From an uncultured bacterium (GTDB taxonomy: Bacteria > Cyanobacteriota > Vampirovibrionia > Gastranaerophilales > Gastranaerophilaceae), in assembly GCA_949296425.1 (NCBI GenBank), contig CASFPN010000017.1, positions 1 through 64,000 on the forward strand: DNA of 64,000 nt. Reading direction: 5' to 3'. Positions 52,350 to 61,721 of this stretch are shown here, one piece after another. Position numbers and translations under genes: made by a program. Within the stretch, counting starts at the first letter, position 1. Every line of letters begins with the position of its first letter. Below the pieces are notes generated by a model. The model was not told the DNA's origin and made no database searches. It saw only the letters and a program-made list of their open reading frames with translations.

Positions 52350-53642
52350 ATGAAAGTTACTTTGGAAAATGAAAAAGAAAATGTTGTAAAATTGAATATT
52401 ACAATTCCTGCAAAGGATGCAGCTGATGCATATAACAATGCAGTAAGAAAAATATCTCAATATGTGAATATTGACGGATTTAGAAAAGGAAAAGCTCCGC
52501 GTTCTGTTGTTGAAAGACATGTCGGAACAGAAAGAATTAAACAGGAAGCTATTGAGAATCTTATGCCCAGAGCTATTAATCAGGCTGTATCTGATAATAA
52601 ATTGGATTTGGTTGCCCAGCCATATATAACTTCTTACAATTTTAATGTAGGTGAAGATTTAACCGTTACTGCAAAAGCGGAGTTAAGACCCGAAGTTACA
52701 TTGGGACAGTATAAAGGATTGAAGCTTGAAGTAAAAGATTCTCCGGTAGCTGAAGATGCTATGCAAAAATCAATTGACAGTCTGTTGAACCAGTATGCAA
52801 CTCAGGAAACTGTCATTGACAGACCCACAAAAGATACAGATATTGCAGTAATTGACTTTGAAGGTTTTTGCAATGGAGAAAAAATTCAGGGCGGCGAGGC
52901 AAAAAATTATCCGCTTGATTTAGCACATTCAAACTTTATACCTGGTTTTGCAGAACAATTAACAGGTAAAAATCTTAATGATGAATTTGAAATTAAGGTT
53001 AATTTCCCTGAAAACTATCACGATGAAAAATTAAAAGGACAACCTGCTACTTTTAAAATTAAGATTAATGAAATTAAAGAAAAGAAACTGCCTGAATTAA
53101 ATGATGAATTCGCGCAAAAAGTCGGGCCTTTTAAAACGGTGGATGATTTAAAAGCTGATATTCAAAAATATCTTGATACACAAAGAGAAAGAACAAATAA
53201 ACAAAATTCTGAAAATGAAGTTTTTAAAACTGTAATTGATTCGTCAAAAGTTGATATCCCTGAATCTATGACGGAAAGAGAAGTTGCTTCTTTGAAAGAA
53301 GAATATAAGCAGAGACTTTCAGCTCAAGGAATTTCCTGGGAAACTCTTGTTAAATCTCAAGGCGAAGATGAATTAACAAAAAATCTTCAAGAGGATGCAA
53401 AAACAAGAATTAAAAATTCTCTTGTAATCGATAAAATTGCAAAAGAAGAAAATATCAAGCTTGAACCCAAAGATATTGAAGCTAAATTTGCACAACTCAG
53501 CGCTGCTTACGGTATGAAGCCGCAAGATTTAATTAAACAACTCGGTAAAAATCCCGAAGTGTTAAGCTCAATTTCTCAACAGGCTTTGAATGATAAGGTA
53601 AGAGATTTCTTAATTCAAAATAACTCTGTTGAAATTAAGTAA
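52350..53642 (+). CDS. tig: Trigger factor
   Basis: The 430-residue ribosome-bound chaperone has an N-terminal ribosome-binding domain with GFRKGKAPRSVVE (signature loop, about 43-55). The FKBP-like peptidyl-prolyl isomerase domain is at about 150-245, followed by a helical C-terminal domain. It meets nascent chains at the exit tunnel. Length is normal. The order tig-clpP-clpX is the standard bacterial arrangement. Confidence 0.97.
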   Translation: MKVTLENEKENVVKLNITIPAKDAADAYNNAVRKISQYVNIDGFRKGKAPRSVVERHVGTERIKQEAIENLMPRAINQAVSDNKLDLVAQPYITSYNFNVGEDLTVTAKAELRPEVTLGQYKGLKLEVKDSPVAEDAMQKSIDSLLNQYATQETVIDRPTKDTDIAVIDFEGFCNGEKIQGGEAKNYPLDLAHSNFIPGFAEQLTGKNLNDEFEIKVNFPENYHDEKLKGQPATFKIKINEIKEKKLPELNDEFAQKVGPFKTVDDLKADIQKYLDTQRERTNKQNSENEVFKTVIDSSKVDIPESMTEREVASLKEEYKQRLSAQGISWETLVKSQGEDELTKNLQEDAKTRIKNSLVIDKIAKEENIKLEPKDIEAKFAQLSAAYGMKPQDLIKQLGKNPEVLSSISQQALNDKVRDFLIQNNSVEIK

Positions 53643-53654
53643 TTTTATTAATTT

Positions 53655-53690
53655 AATATATGTGCCGTATTTACAACGGCACATATTTGA
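53655..53690 (+). terminator. Terminator or attenuator after tig
   Basis: Stem ATATGTGCCGT / ACGGCACATAT (11 bp) with a 7-nt loop. The T-run after it is short, so read-through into clpP is possible. Confidence 0.7.
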
Positions 53691-53738
53691 TTAATATTAA
53701 TAATTGATACATAATAGAATAATATAGGAGAGGTAAAT

Positions 53739-54329
53739 ATGAGTTTTGTACCTGTAGTAATAGAACAATCAAGCAGAGGTGAACGTTCTTTTGATATCTT
53801 TTCAAGATTATTAAGAGAAAGAATTATTTTTCTTGGAACACCTATTGATGACATGGTAGCAAATTTGGTTGTTGCACAATTGTTATTATTGGATAGTGAA
53901 AATCCAGAAAAAGATATTATGCTTTATATTAACAGCCCCGGTGGAAGTGTTACGGCAGGATTTGCAATTTATGATACTATGCAGCATATAAGAGCAGACG
54001 TTTCTACGATTTGTTTAGGTCAGGCTGCTTCGATGGGTGCTTTTCTATTATCTTCAGGTGCAAAAGGTAAACGTATGGCCCTCCCGCATTCAAGAGTTTT
54101 GATTCACCAGCCTTTAGGCGGTGCACAGGGGCAAGCTACCGATATAGAAATTCAGGCTGCCGAAATTATCAGAATAAAAAAATCATTAAATGAAATTTTG
54201 GCTTCAAATACCGGACAGTCTATCAAAAAAATAGAAAAAGATACGGATCGTGACTACATCATGACTCCGGCAGAAGCTTTGGAATACGGTATGATTGATA
54301 AAGTTATATCAAGAGATGCAATTAAGTAA
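53739..54329 (+). CDS. clpP: ATP-dependent Clp protease proteolytic subunit
   Basis: The 196-residue serine protease has catalytic Ser 98 in GQAASMGAF, His 123 in [11 protein letters not shown] and Asp 172 in DTDRDYI. It forms the barrel-shaped 14-mer that degrades proteins unfolded by ClpX. AGGAGAGG precedes the ATG. Confidence 0.98.
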   Translation: MSFVPVVIEQSSRGERSFDIFSRLLRERIIFLGTPIDDMVANLVVAQLLLLDSENPEKDIMLYINSPGGSVTAGFAIYDTMQHIRADVSTICLGQAASMGAFLLSSGAKGKRMALPHSRVLIHQPLGGAQGQATDIEIQAAEIIRIKKSLNEILASNTGQSIKKIEKDTDRDYIMTPAEALEYGMIDKVISRDAIK

Positions 54330-54411
54330 CCAAGAAAGGAAGGCTTACGAAGCTAATAGGTGTAAAAATATGATAAAAGCTCTGAAGCAGTTGTAAGCTA
54401 TGGTATAAAAA

Positions 54412-55710
54412 ATGGCAAAACATGATGACAGCAGATTAAAATGTTCATTTTGTGGTAAATCACAGGACCAGGTAAAAAAATTAATCGCAGGCCCTGAAGT
54501 TTATATTTGTGATGAATGCGTTGATTTGTGTAATCAAATTTTAGACGAAGAATTTTTTGAAAATAAGGACAAAGAAGGCTCTGATAGCGAAAATCAGCCA
54601 GAAGAAAAGCCTATCCCAAAACCTCATGAAATCAAGGCATACCTCGATGAGTATATTGTAGGCCAGGATGATGCTAAGAAAGTTTTGTCTGTAGCTGTTT
54701 ATAACCACTACAAAAGATTAAAGCACAATAAAGGCAATGATAAAGATTCTGTTGAAATTCAAAAATCAAATATATTGCTAGTGGGCCCGACAGGTTCCGG
54801 TAAAACTTTACTTGCGCAGACACTTGCAAAGATGCTTGATGTCCCGTTTGCAGTTGCTGATGCAACGACATTAACAGAAGCCGGTTATGTTGGCGATGAT
54901 GTTGAAAATATTCTTCTCCGACTTTATCAAAATGCTGAATTTGATTCTGCAAAGGCTGAGCGTGGTATTATTTATATTGATGAAATTGATAAAATTTCAA
55001 GAAAATCAGAAAATACATCAATAACTCGTGATGTTTCTGGAGAAGGTGTTCAGCAGGCTTTATTAAAAATGATAGAAGGAACTGTTGCACATGTTCCTCC
55101 ACAGGGCGGTAGAAAACATCCTCACCAGGAATTTATTGAAATTGATACAAAGAATATTCTGTTTATAGTAGGCGGCGCGTTCGTCGGTTTGGAAAAAATT
55201 GTTGAACGCAGAGCCGGTGAAGGTACTTCAGTAGGTTTTGGCGCAAAAGCTCCTATGACTCAGATTGAAAAAGAAGCTGCCGCTGCAAGAATGCTTAAAA
55301 AATTGCAGCCTGAAGACTTATTAAAATTTGGTATGATTCCTGAATTTATAGGTCGTGTACCTGTGTATGCCGTTCTTGATCAACTTAATGAAAAAACATT
55401 GAAAATGATTTTAACTGAGCCGAAAAATGCTGTGTTGAAACAATATCAAGCACTTTTGGAAATGGACGGTGTTGATTTGGAATTTGAACCTGCAGCTATT
55501 GATTTGATTGCACAGGAGGCAATTAAACGTAAAACTGGTGCGCGTGCTCTGCGTTCTATTGTTGAAGAAATCATGCTTGATGTAATGTATGATGTTCCGA
55601 CAAAAGGCGATGTAACAAAATTTGTTGTTACAGCTGATATGGTAAAAAACAGAAAAAACGCAGAGGTTGTGCAGCTTCCTACTAATTCAAGCAAAGAGGC
55701 AAGTGCGTGA
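54412..55710 (+). CDS. clpX: Clp protease ATP-binding subunit ClpX
   Basis: The 432-residue AAA+ unfoldase has an N-terminal four-Cys zinc finger (Cys 11, 14, 33, 36), Walker A GPTGSGKT (125-132), Walker [11 protein letters not shown] and the pore loop GYVGDD. The ClpP-contact IGF-like loop reads VGFGAK. It feeds tagged or damaged proteins to ClpP. No clear ribosome binding site is seen in the 82 nt after clpP. Its stop overlaps the possible GTG start of the following gene. Confidence 0.97.
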   Translation: MAKHDDSRLKCSFCGKSQDQVKKLIAGPEVYICDECVDLCNQILDEEFFENKDKEGSDSENQPEEKPIPKPHEIKAYLDEYIVGQDDAKKVLSVAVYNHYKRLKHNKGNDKDSVEIQKSNILLVGPTGSGKTLLAQTLAKMLDVPFAVADATTLTEAGYVGDDVENILLRLYQNAEFDSAKAERGIIYIDEIDKISRKSENTSITRDVSGEGVQQALLKMIEGTVAHVPPQGGRKHPHQEFIEIDTKNILFIVGGAFVGLEKIVERRAGEGTSVGFGAKAPMTQIEKEAAAARMLKKLQPEDLLKFGMIPEFIGRVPVYAVLDQLNEKTLKMILTEPKNAVLKQYQALLEMDGVDLEFEPAAIDLIAQEAIKRKTGARALRSIVEEIMLDVMYDVPTKGDVTKFVVTADMVKNRKNAEVVQLPTNSSKEASA

Positions 55711-56204
55711 TATCTGAAAATTTCAACATGGAAAATTTCAAATTAGTTTTAATTATACTTATTTTTTTAGTGATTTACATTGTTTTTCTTTCTTCTTTAG
55801 CAAAATTTGAGTGTTCAAAAATCACTAAAAAGTGTGAAGTTACAAAACTATTCAATAATTCAAAAGTTATTTCATCATATGACATATCCAAAATATTGTA
55901 TAGCGAATGTACGGAACCTATAACAACATATTCGTCAAAGAGCTTAAATAATGGTACTTCTTATTTGTTTTCAATTGCTGTAAAGACAAATGCTAATTCT
56001 TTATCAAAGACTGATGAAGGTATATTTTATACTAAATCCTGTTATAAAAAAAGTTTTGAATTTAATGAATATTTAAATTCAAATAAAGAAAAATTTTCTC
56101 TTAAAGAAATCTCAGGTTTAGGTTATTTTTTATTATTTGCTTTAATAATAGCTTTTATAGCATCCCTCTATGGTGCTGTTTTACAATTAAAAATTTTAGA
56201 ATAG
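55707..56204 (+). CDS. Small two-segment membrane protein (paralogue 1)
   Basis: The product is about 159-165 residues, with a membrane segment near each end (about 8-32 and 142-162). The region between is probably outside the membrane and holds [16 protein letters not shown] and [12 protein letters not shown]. The next gene has FECSKSLNTCRVVKLF and SYDLSRIDHASC in the same places, so the two are tandem paralogues. Cys positions are conserved and may form disulfides. GTG 55707 overlaps the clpX stop; ATG 55728 is an alternative start. Function is unknown. Confidence 0.7.
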   Translation: MISENFNMENFKLVLIILIFLVIYIVFLSSLAKFECSKITKKCEVTKLFNNSKVISSYDISKILYSECTEPITTYSSKSLNNGTSYLFSIAVKTNANSLSKTDEGIFYTKSCYKKSFEFNEYLNSNKEKFSLKEISGLGYFLLFALIIAFIASLYGAVLQLKILE

Positions 56205-56209
56205 TTTTT

Positions 56210-56221
56210 GGGGGGGGGGGG
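56210..56221 (+). repeat. G12 homopolymer before paralogue 2
   Basis: Twelve Gs between the stop of paralogue 1 (56202-56204) and ATG 56226, ending 4 nt before that ATG. It occupies the place of the ribosome binding site; a TTG at 56208 would instead put it in the coding region, in frame. Confidence 0.95.
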
Positions 56222-56225
56222 CTTG

Positions 56226-56726
56226 ATGAAACGAAAAACGCCTAGAATGTCGTTAATTGACAAAATAGATACAATAATTTTAATACTTTTATTTATTTCT
56301 CTTGCTATTTTGCCTTTTTTGCTTATTTCCTTTCATTATAGGAAATTTGAATGTTCAAAAAGTTTAAATACGTGCAGAGTTGTAAAATTATTTGATTCTA
56401 AAAAAACGCTTGCTTCTTATGATTTGTCTAGAATAGATCATGCATCTTGTTATAGAAAAACATCCGGCAGGAATAGAACTTTTCTTCGGAAGTATGTATT
56501 TTATATATCTTTAAAACCTTTGAAAACTCAACCTCTCTATGCTTATAATGTTGACATTCTGGCTAAGTTTCCTTGTAAAGGGGATAGTGAAAAGTTTAAT
56601 AAATATTTAAAATCTGATGCTGAAAAATTTGTAATAAATGAATATTCATTGGCGGATATTCATCTTCTTATTGGTGCTTTATTGTTTATCTGGCTTGCTG
56701 TATATTTAATTAAGGAGGATTTTTAA
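56226..56726 (+). CDS. Small two-segment membrane protein (paralogue 2), G12 at start
   Basis: The product is about 166 residues: a basic start MKRKTPRM, a membrane segment near 14-38, a Cys-containing middle with FECSKSLNTCRVVKLF, and a second segment near 145-162. It is a diverged tandem copy of the preceding gene. The G12 tract takes the ribosome-binding position, so tract length could change translation, or, if TTG 56208 is used, the frame. Function is unknown. Confidence 0.7.
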   Translation: MKRKTPRMSLIDKIDTIILILLFISLAILPFLLISFHYRKFECSKSLNTCRVVKLFDSKKTLASYDLSRIDHASCYRKTSGRNRTFLRKYVFYISLKPLKTQPLYAYNVDILAKFPCKGDSEKFNKYLKSDAEKFVINEYSLADIHLLIGALLFIWLAVYLIKEDF

Positions 56727-56801
56727 TAATAAAATTTGCTGGTGAAAGCGGATTATCTTTACATATTTGAAATATAAATATATTTATGAAAAAATATATT
56801 T

Positions 56802-59648
56802 ATGGGGAATAGTAAAACACTTATTTTAATTGACGGACATGCTCTTGCGTTCAGGCAGTATTATGCTCTTGAACGTACAAATATGAGAACGTCTGACGGT
56901 GTACCGACTTGGGCTGTGTATGGCTTTTTTAAGGCTGTTTTTGATATGCTAAAAAATAGTGATTTAAAGGCAGATGCAATTGCTGTGGCCTTTGATGTCA
57001 GTCATCACACCTTCAGAACTGATACTTATGCTGAATATAAAAGTAATCGTGAAGCCATGCCTGATAATATGAGAACACAAATGGAACTTATTTATGAAGG
57101 GTTAAAGGCTTTTAACATTCCGATTTACACTAAAGAAGGCTATGAGGCAGATGATGTTATTGGTACGATTTCCCAAAAAGCATGTGAACTCGGCCATAAA
57201 GTCTTAATTTTGACAGGAGATCAGGACGCTTTTCAACTTGTTGATAAAGAAGGTTGTGTTAAGGTTATACTTCCTTCTAAAGGTGAACTTGTCGAATACA
57301 ATTGGGATAAAATTTATGAAAAATTAGGGGTTTATCCTAATCAAGTTATTGATTATAAAGGGCTTAGAGGCGATGTATCTGATTGTATTCCGGGTGTTAA
57401 AGGTATAGGCGAAAAAACTGCTCAAAAACTACTCGCGAAATACGGTACTCTGGATAATGTGCTTGCCGATTGTGAAAATATTCCCGAAAAGTCTGTAAGA
57501 GAAAAAATTTGTGCAGGTAAAGAGCAGGCAAAGCTTAGCCAATATCTTGCCACTATTGTAAGAAATCTTGATATAAATTTTGATTTTGACAAAACTAAAG
57601 TCGAACTTCCGCCGATTTCTGTTGTTACCGACTATTTAAAAAAGATGCAATTTTATACATTTATTAAAAATATAAATGAAATCATGTATTCTTTTGATAA
57701 AGTTGAGCATGCTATACCTGTTTCGAATAGTGACGGGTCATGCCAGCTTGGATTTTTTTCTGAAGCTGTTAACCAAGAAATTAATAAAGAATCCGACTAC
57801 AATTTTGAAAATAAACTTATTGTGGACTCTGTGGATTTTGAAACTCTTGTTAATGATTTAAATAAACAAAAGCTTGTTGCTTTTAAAATTTACGCGGATA
57901 CAGTTAACGCGGTTCGTTCTGAGATTATCGGTGTATCTTTTGCTTTTAATCCTGATATTTCTGCAGATGAAAGAATTAGTTTTAAAGATACAGGGGCTCC
58001 TTATAAGAGTTTTTATATCCCGTTTAACCATTCAAATGTTCAAAATCAGCTCAGGGTTAGAGAGGTTCTTAATAAATTAAAACCGTTTTTTGAAAACGAG
58101 CAGATTAAAAAAGTTACTCATAATGCAAAAAGTGAATATAATGTATTGAGATGTTTTGATATTTTTTCTAAAGGTATAATTTTTGATACAATGCTTGCAA
58201 GTTATGTTAAAGACCCGCAACGAAATCATGAACTTGATATTCAGGCTATGGAACATTTAAACCATGCTGTTATACCTTTTGCTCCTTTTACAAAAGAAAA
58301 GAAAAAACAAATCAAATTTAATGATGCGTCCGTTGAAAATATTTTGCCCTATGTTTGTGATGAAATAGTTTCTTTGTTTGAACTTGCAAAATTCTGGTCG
58401 TCGGATTTGGATGCAAAAGAACTCGATATAGTCTATAATATAGAAGTTCCTTTGACTTTTGTTCTTGCAGATATGGAGTATGATGGCGTTTCGGTTGATG
58501 AAATGTATCTTGCCCAGCTTACCGTATCAATGAATTTGGAACTTTCACAAATAGAAGAAAAAATATTTAAACTTGCAGGCTGCCATTTTAATATAAATTC
58601 TCCGCGTCAGGTTGGTGAAGTTTTATTTGAAAAGATGGGATTGAAGGCAAAGAAAAAACGCGGTAAAACAAATTATTCGACTAATGCTGCAGTTTTAGAA
58701 GAACTTTCCGATGAGTATGAAATTGCGAAATTAATTCTTGATTACAGAAAGTATGCAAAATTAAAATCTACTTATACTGAGGCTTTACCGGCTTTGATAG
58801 ATATTAAAGACAGACGTATTCATACAACATATAATCAAACGGTTACTGCGACAGGCAGACTGTCATCTTCCAATCCTAATTTGCAAAATATTCCCATAAG
58901 AACAGAGGAAGGTAATAAGATAAGAAATGCATTTGTGCCAAGCGATAAGGAAAATGCAATGATTCTGTCGGCCGATTATTCTCAAATTGAGTTGCGGCTT
59001 TTGGCTCATATTACGCAGGATAAGCATCTGCTGGAAGCTTTTAACAGCGGAATTGATGTGCATACTCTTACTGCTTCAAAAGTTTTTGATGTCCCGGTTG
59101 AACAGGTGACAAAAGATATGCGTTACAAATCAAAAGCTGTTAATTTCGGGATTATATACGGGCAAAGTAAGTACGGCCTTGCAAAGGCGCTTGGTATTTC
59201 TAATGCAGAGGCAGAAGATTTCATTAACCGATATTTCGCAACTTATCCGAGAGTTAAAGCTTATATGGAAGGTACTGTAAATGAAGCTGAAAAAAAAGGT
59301 TATGTGCAGACTATTTTTGGCCGCAAGCGTTATCTTTCATCTGAACTTTCAAGTTCAAATGCCATGATTAGGGAATTTGCAAAACGAGCTGCAATTAATC
59401 AGCCTATGCAAGGGTCTGCTGCTGATTTAATGAAGATCGCAATGATTGAATTTTCAAATAAATTGAAAGAAAATAACCTCAAGTCAAAAATGATTATTCA
59501 GGTTCATGATGAACTTGTTGTCGAAGTTTTAAAATCTGAAATAGAAGAAGTAAAACAATTGGTTAAAGAGGCTATGGAGTTAAATCAACCGCTTTCTGTA
59601 CCTCTTGTAGTTGATATAAATACAGGTGAATCATGGAAAGAGCAGTAA
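56802..59648 (+). CDS. polA: DNA polymerase I
   Basis: The 948-residue polymerase has a 5'-nuclease domain (about 1-290; YEADDVIGT, LTGDQDAFQLV, GVKGIGEKTA). The 3'-exonuclease-like domain (about 340-520) looks inactive: the first acidic motif reads FKIYADT instead of DTET. The polymerase domain has TATGRLSSSNPNLQNIPIR, SADYSQIELRLLAH (motif A), the O-helix KSAVNFGIIYG (KSKAVNFGIIYG) and QVHDELVVEV (motif C). It repairs and finishes DNA during replication. No ribosome binding site is evident before ATG 56802. Confidence 0.96.
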   Translation: MGNSKTLILIDGHALAFRQYYALERTNMRTSDGVPTWAVYGFFKAVFDMLKNSDLKADAIAVAFDVSHHTFRTDTYAEYKSNREAMPDNMRTQMELIYEGLKAFNIPIYTKEGYEADDVIGTISQKACELGHKVLILTGDQDAFQLVDKEGCVKVILPSKGELVEYNWDKIYEKLGVYPNQVIDYKGLRGDVSDCIPGVKGIGEKTAQKLLAKYGTLDNVLADCENIPEKSVREKICAGKEQAKLSQYLATIVRNLDINFDFDKTKVELPPISVVTDYLKKMQFYTFIKNINEIMYSFDKVEHAIPVSNSDGSCQLGFFSEAVNQEINKESDYNFENKLIVDSVDFETLVNDLNKQKLVAFKIYADTVNAVRSEIIGVSFAFNPDISADERISFKDTGAPYKSFYIPFNHSNVQNQLRVREVLNKLKPFFENEQIKKVTHNAKSEYNVLRCFDIFSKGIIFDTMLASYVKDPQRNHELDIQAMEHLNHAVIPFAPFTKEKKKQIKFNDASVENILPYVCDEIVSLFELAKFWSSDLDAKELDIVYNIEVPLTFVLADMEYDGVSVDEMYLAQLTVSMNLELSQIEEKIFKLAGCHFNINSPRQVGEVLFEKMGLKAKKKRGKTNYSTNAAVLEELSDEYEIAKLILDYRKYAKLKSTYTEALPALIDIKDRRIHTTYNQTVTATGRLSSSNPNLQNIPIRTEEGNKIRNAFVPSDKENAMILSADYSQIELRLLAHITQDKHLLEAFNSGIDVHTLTASKVFDVPVEQVTKDMRYKSKAVNFGIIYGQSKYGLAKALGISNAEAEDFINRYFATYPRVKAYMEGTVNEAEKKGYVQTIFGRKRYLSSELSSSNAMIREFAKRAAINQPMQGSAADLMKIAMIEFSNKLKENNLKSKMIIQVHDELVVEVLKSEIEEVKQLVKEAMELNQPLSVPLVVDINTGESWKEQ

Positions 59649-60055
59649 AAATTTTTATATCGGTACTTTTATTTGTTATGCTTTGTGCTACACCGGCAAT
59701 GTCTGAAGACAGTCTGCTTTTAAGCAATCTTGTAACACCGCAGAATGTAAATTTTAATATTTGTACCAGAACATATATTCTTCCGCAGGATAAATTATTT
59801 TATATGGCAATAGCAAGTGCTAATGCGAACAATTTCGATGTTGAAGAAATCCAGTCAAAAACAGGTTATATTCTTTTTACGGCGGTTAATAAGCAGTATC
59901 TTGCAAGTGTTGTAAAAGTTGATGATACGCATTCAATGCTTAAAATTACTCCGACTAATAACAATTACTTTTTTCCACCCGGAGTTGTATTAAACTTTTT
60001 CAGATATATTGATTTGTACGGCGCAACTCCTCTTGTTACTGTCCCTAAGGTTTAA
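59633..60055 (+). CDS. Secreted small protein of unknown function
   Basis: The 140-residue protein has a signal peptide (to about residue 24, ending PAMS). The mature part is mixed alpha/beta, with repeated hydrophobic strands such as GYILFTAVNKQYLASVVKV and NNYFFPPGVVLNFFRYI. No known domain. Its start overlaps the end of polA by 16 nt, so it is translated from the polA message. It ends convergently with tlyA, overlapping 4 nt. Confidence 0.7.
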   Translation: MERAVKIFISVLLFVMLCATPAMSEDSLLLSNLVTPQNVNFNICTRTYILPQDKLFYMAIASANANNFDVEEIQSKTGYILFTAVNKQYLASVVKVDDTHSMLKITPTNNNYFFPPGVVLNFFRYIDLYGATPLVTVPKV

Positions 60056-60864
60056 TTATTTAATATTTTATGCGCTTCATTAACTATAGTCTCAATATCA
60101 AAATTTTCTGTTTGATTTTGTTCTGTTGATAGCCATACAAGGTATTCAATATTGCCTGAAGGCCCTTTAATTGATGAATAGGTCAGCCCTTTAATTGAAT
60201 AATCGAGATTTTGTGCAAATTGAATAACATTTTCAATAACTTCTTTGTGCACTTTTTTATCTTTAACAACTCCGCCTTTTTCTACTTTTTCTTTCCCAGC
60301 CTCAAATTGGGGTTTTATAAGGCAGATCATTTCATGAAAATTTGGGTTTAAAAGTTTTTTGAGATTTTCAAGGACTTTGGTAAGCGAAATAAAAGATAAG
60401 TCGCTTACAAGTAAATCTGCCACAGGTTCTGAATCTGTATAAATATCAGAAAATTCGCATATTTTTAAATTTGTCCTTTCAATGGTTTTAACACGGTTAT
60501 CAGAACGTATTTTCCAATCAAGCTGCCCGTATCCAACATCAGCTGCGTAGACAAATTTTGCGCCGTTTTGCAGCAGACAGTCTGTAAATCCTCCTGTCGA
60601 TGCCCCTGCATCAAAGCAAATTCTGTTTTTTACGTTAAAGTTAAATGCGTCGAGAGCTTTTTTCAGTTTAAATCCCCCGCGGGAAACATAAGGCATTGAT
60701 TTTACAACAATATCGTATTCTTTTGACGGATTTATCTGAAATCCTGCTTTTGTAATGTATTCATCGTTTATTTTAACATGTCCTGCAAGAATTGCCGCTG
60801 ATGCTTTGCTTTTAGTTTCAAAGTATCCTAAATCAGTAAGATATTTGTCTAAACGTTCTTTCAT
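60052..60864 (-). CDS. tlyA: TlyA-family rRNA 2'-O-methyltransferase / hemolysin A
   Basis: The 270-residue protein has an S4 RNA-binding domain (about 1-60; ERLDKYLTDLGYFETKSKA) and an FtsJ-like Rossmann methyltransferase (about 75-255). The latter shows CFDAGASTGGFTDCLLQ (AdoMet site), VADLLVSDLSFISL and LIKPQFEAGKE (catalytic Lys). TlyA methylates cytidines of 16S and 23S rRNA. Length matches the family. TAATCT with TG extension ends 7 nt upstream of the ATG, a weaker leaderless candidate. Confidence 0.93.
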   Translation of the reverse strand: MKERLDKYLTDLGYFETKSKASAAILAGHVKINDEYITKAGFQINPSKEYDIVVKSMPYVSRGGFKLKKALDAFNFNVKNRICFDAGASTGGFTDCLLQNGAKFVYAADVGYGQLDWKIRSDNRVKTIERTNLKICEFSDIYTDSEPVADLLVSDLSFISLTKVLENLKKLLNPNFHEMICLIKPQFEAGKEKVEKGGVVKDKKVHKEVIENVIQFAQNLDYSIKGLTYSSIKGPSGNIEYLVWLSTEQNQTENFDIETIVNEAHKILNN

Positions 60865-60926
60865 AAAATCAGATTAACAAATATAATATTTTTATTATTT
60901 CCGATTTTAAATATTTTGTCAAGATT

Positions 60927-61682
60927 TTAAATATCAAATACTTCCTGAGTTGCTAATTCCGTAACTTTTATTACATTATATAAATCTATTCCCCGAAGTT
61001 TTGCTATTTCTTCCGCAACAAATTTTACATAAGCAGGCTGGTTTTCTGTGCCACGGAAAGGAACAGGGGTAAGATAAGGTGCATCTGTTTCAAGCAAAAT
61101 CCTTTCTAAAGGTACATTTTGTACAACTTCTTTCATTTTTATAGCGTTTTTAAAGGTTACAACTCCTCCTATTCCGAGATACCAGCCTTCTTTTATACAT
61201 TCTTTTGCAAATTCAACACTGCCGGAAAAGCAATGCATAACAACTTTTGAACCTTTGTTGTATTCTTTCAAAATATCAAAAGTATCTTTGTGTGCCTCTC
61301 TGTCGTGGACGTCAATTGGGAGATTTAATTCGTTTGCAAGTTTAACCTGTTTTATAAAAATCTCTTTTTGTAAATCATTAAAGCTTTTATCCCAGTAATA
61401 ATCAAGTCCTATCTCGCCTATGGCAACAATTTTTTTGTTTTCTGCCAGCTTTTTTATTTTATCAATAAGAGAGTCATCCCAATCTTTTGCATCTGACGGA
61501 TGAACACCAAGCATTCCGTAAATATTATCATATTTATTAATAAGCTCTATTATAGCGGAAAAGTCCTTAGGGTTTGCTGCCGGAACAATTATTTTTTCGA
61601 CTCCGTTTTCTTTCGCATTTTGTATAATTTCATTTGTCGTGAGTCCTTCTATCATATTTATATGTGTATGTGTGTCTATCAT
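60927..61682 (-). CDS. tatD: TatD-family metal-dependent hydrolase
   Basis: The 251-residue TIM-barrel enzyme has metal ligands in DTHTHINM, IGEIGLDYYW, VHDREAH, MHCFSGS and ETDAPYL. Family members act as DNases or D-aminoacyl-tRNA-type deacylases. Length is typical. TGG-TAAAAT ends 7 nt before the ATG with no ribosome binding site. It is divergent from the gatD-like gene. Confidence 0.95.
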   Translation of the reverse strand: MIDTHTHINMIEGLTTNEIIQNAKENGVEKIIVPAANPKDFSAIIELINKYDNIYGMLGVHPSDAKDWDDSLIDKIKKLAENKKIVAIGEIGLDYYWDKSFNDLQKEIFIKQVKLANELNLPIDVHDREAHKDTFDILKEYNKGSKVVMHCFSGSVEFAKECIKEGWYLGIGGVVTFKNAIKMKEVVQNVPLERILLETDAPYLTPVPFRGTENQPAYVKFVAEEIAKLRGIDLYNVIKVTELATQEVFDI

Positions 61683-61688
61683 ATTTTT

Positions 61689-61715
61689 ATTTTACCACGA
61701 TTATTGTGATATAAT
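61689..61715. promoter_or_regulatory. Divergent tatD / gatD-like promoters, both leaderless
   Basis: Minus strand: extended TGG-TAAAAT, hexamer 61694-61689, ATG of tatD at 61682. Plus strand: extended TGA-TATAAT, hexamer 61710-61715, ATG of the gatD-like gene at 61722. Both end 7 nt from the start codon, the same layout as metF/SulP. Confidence 0.65.
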
Positions 61716-61721
61716 AAAGGC

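Noticed and set aside
54333-54411. Possible small gene or riboswitch between clpP and clpX
   Set aside because: The only ORF has eight codons, and the weak hairpins do not resemble a known regulatory RNA.
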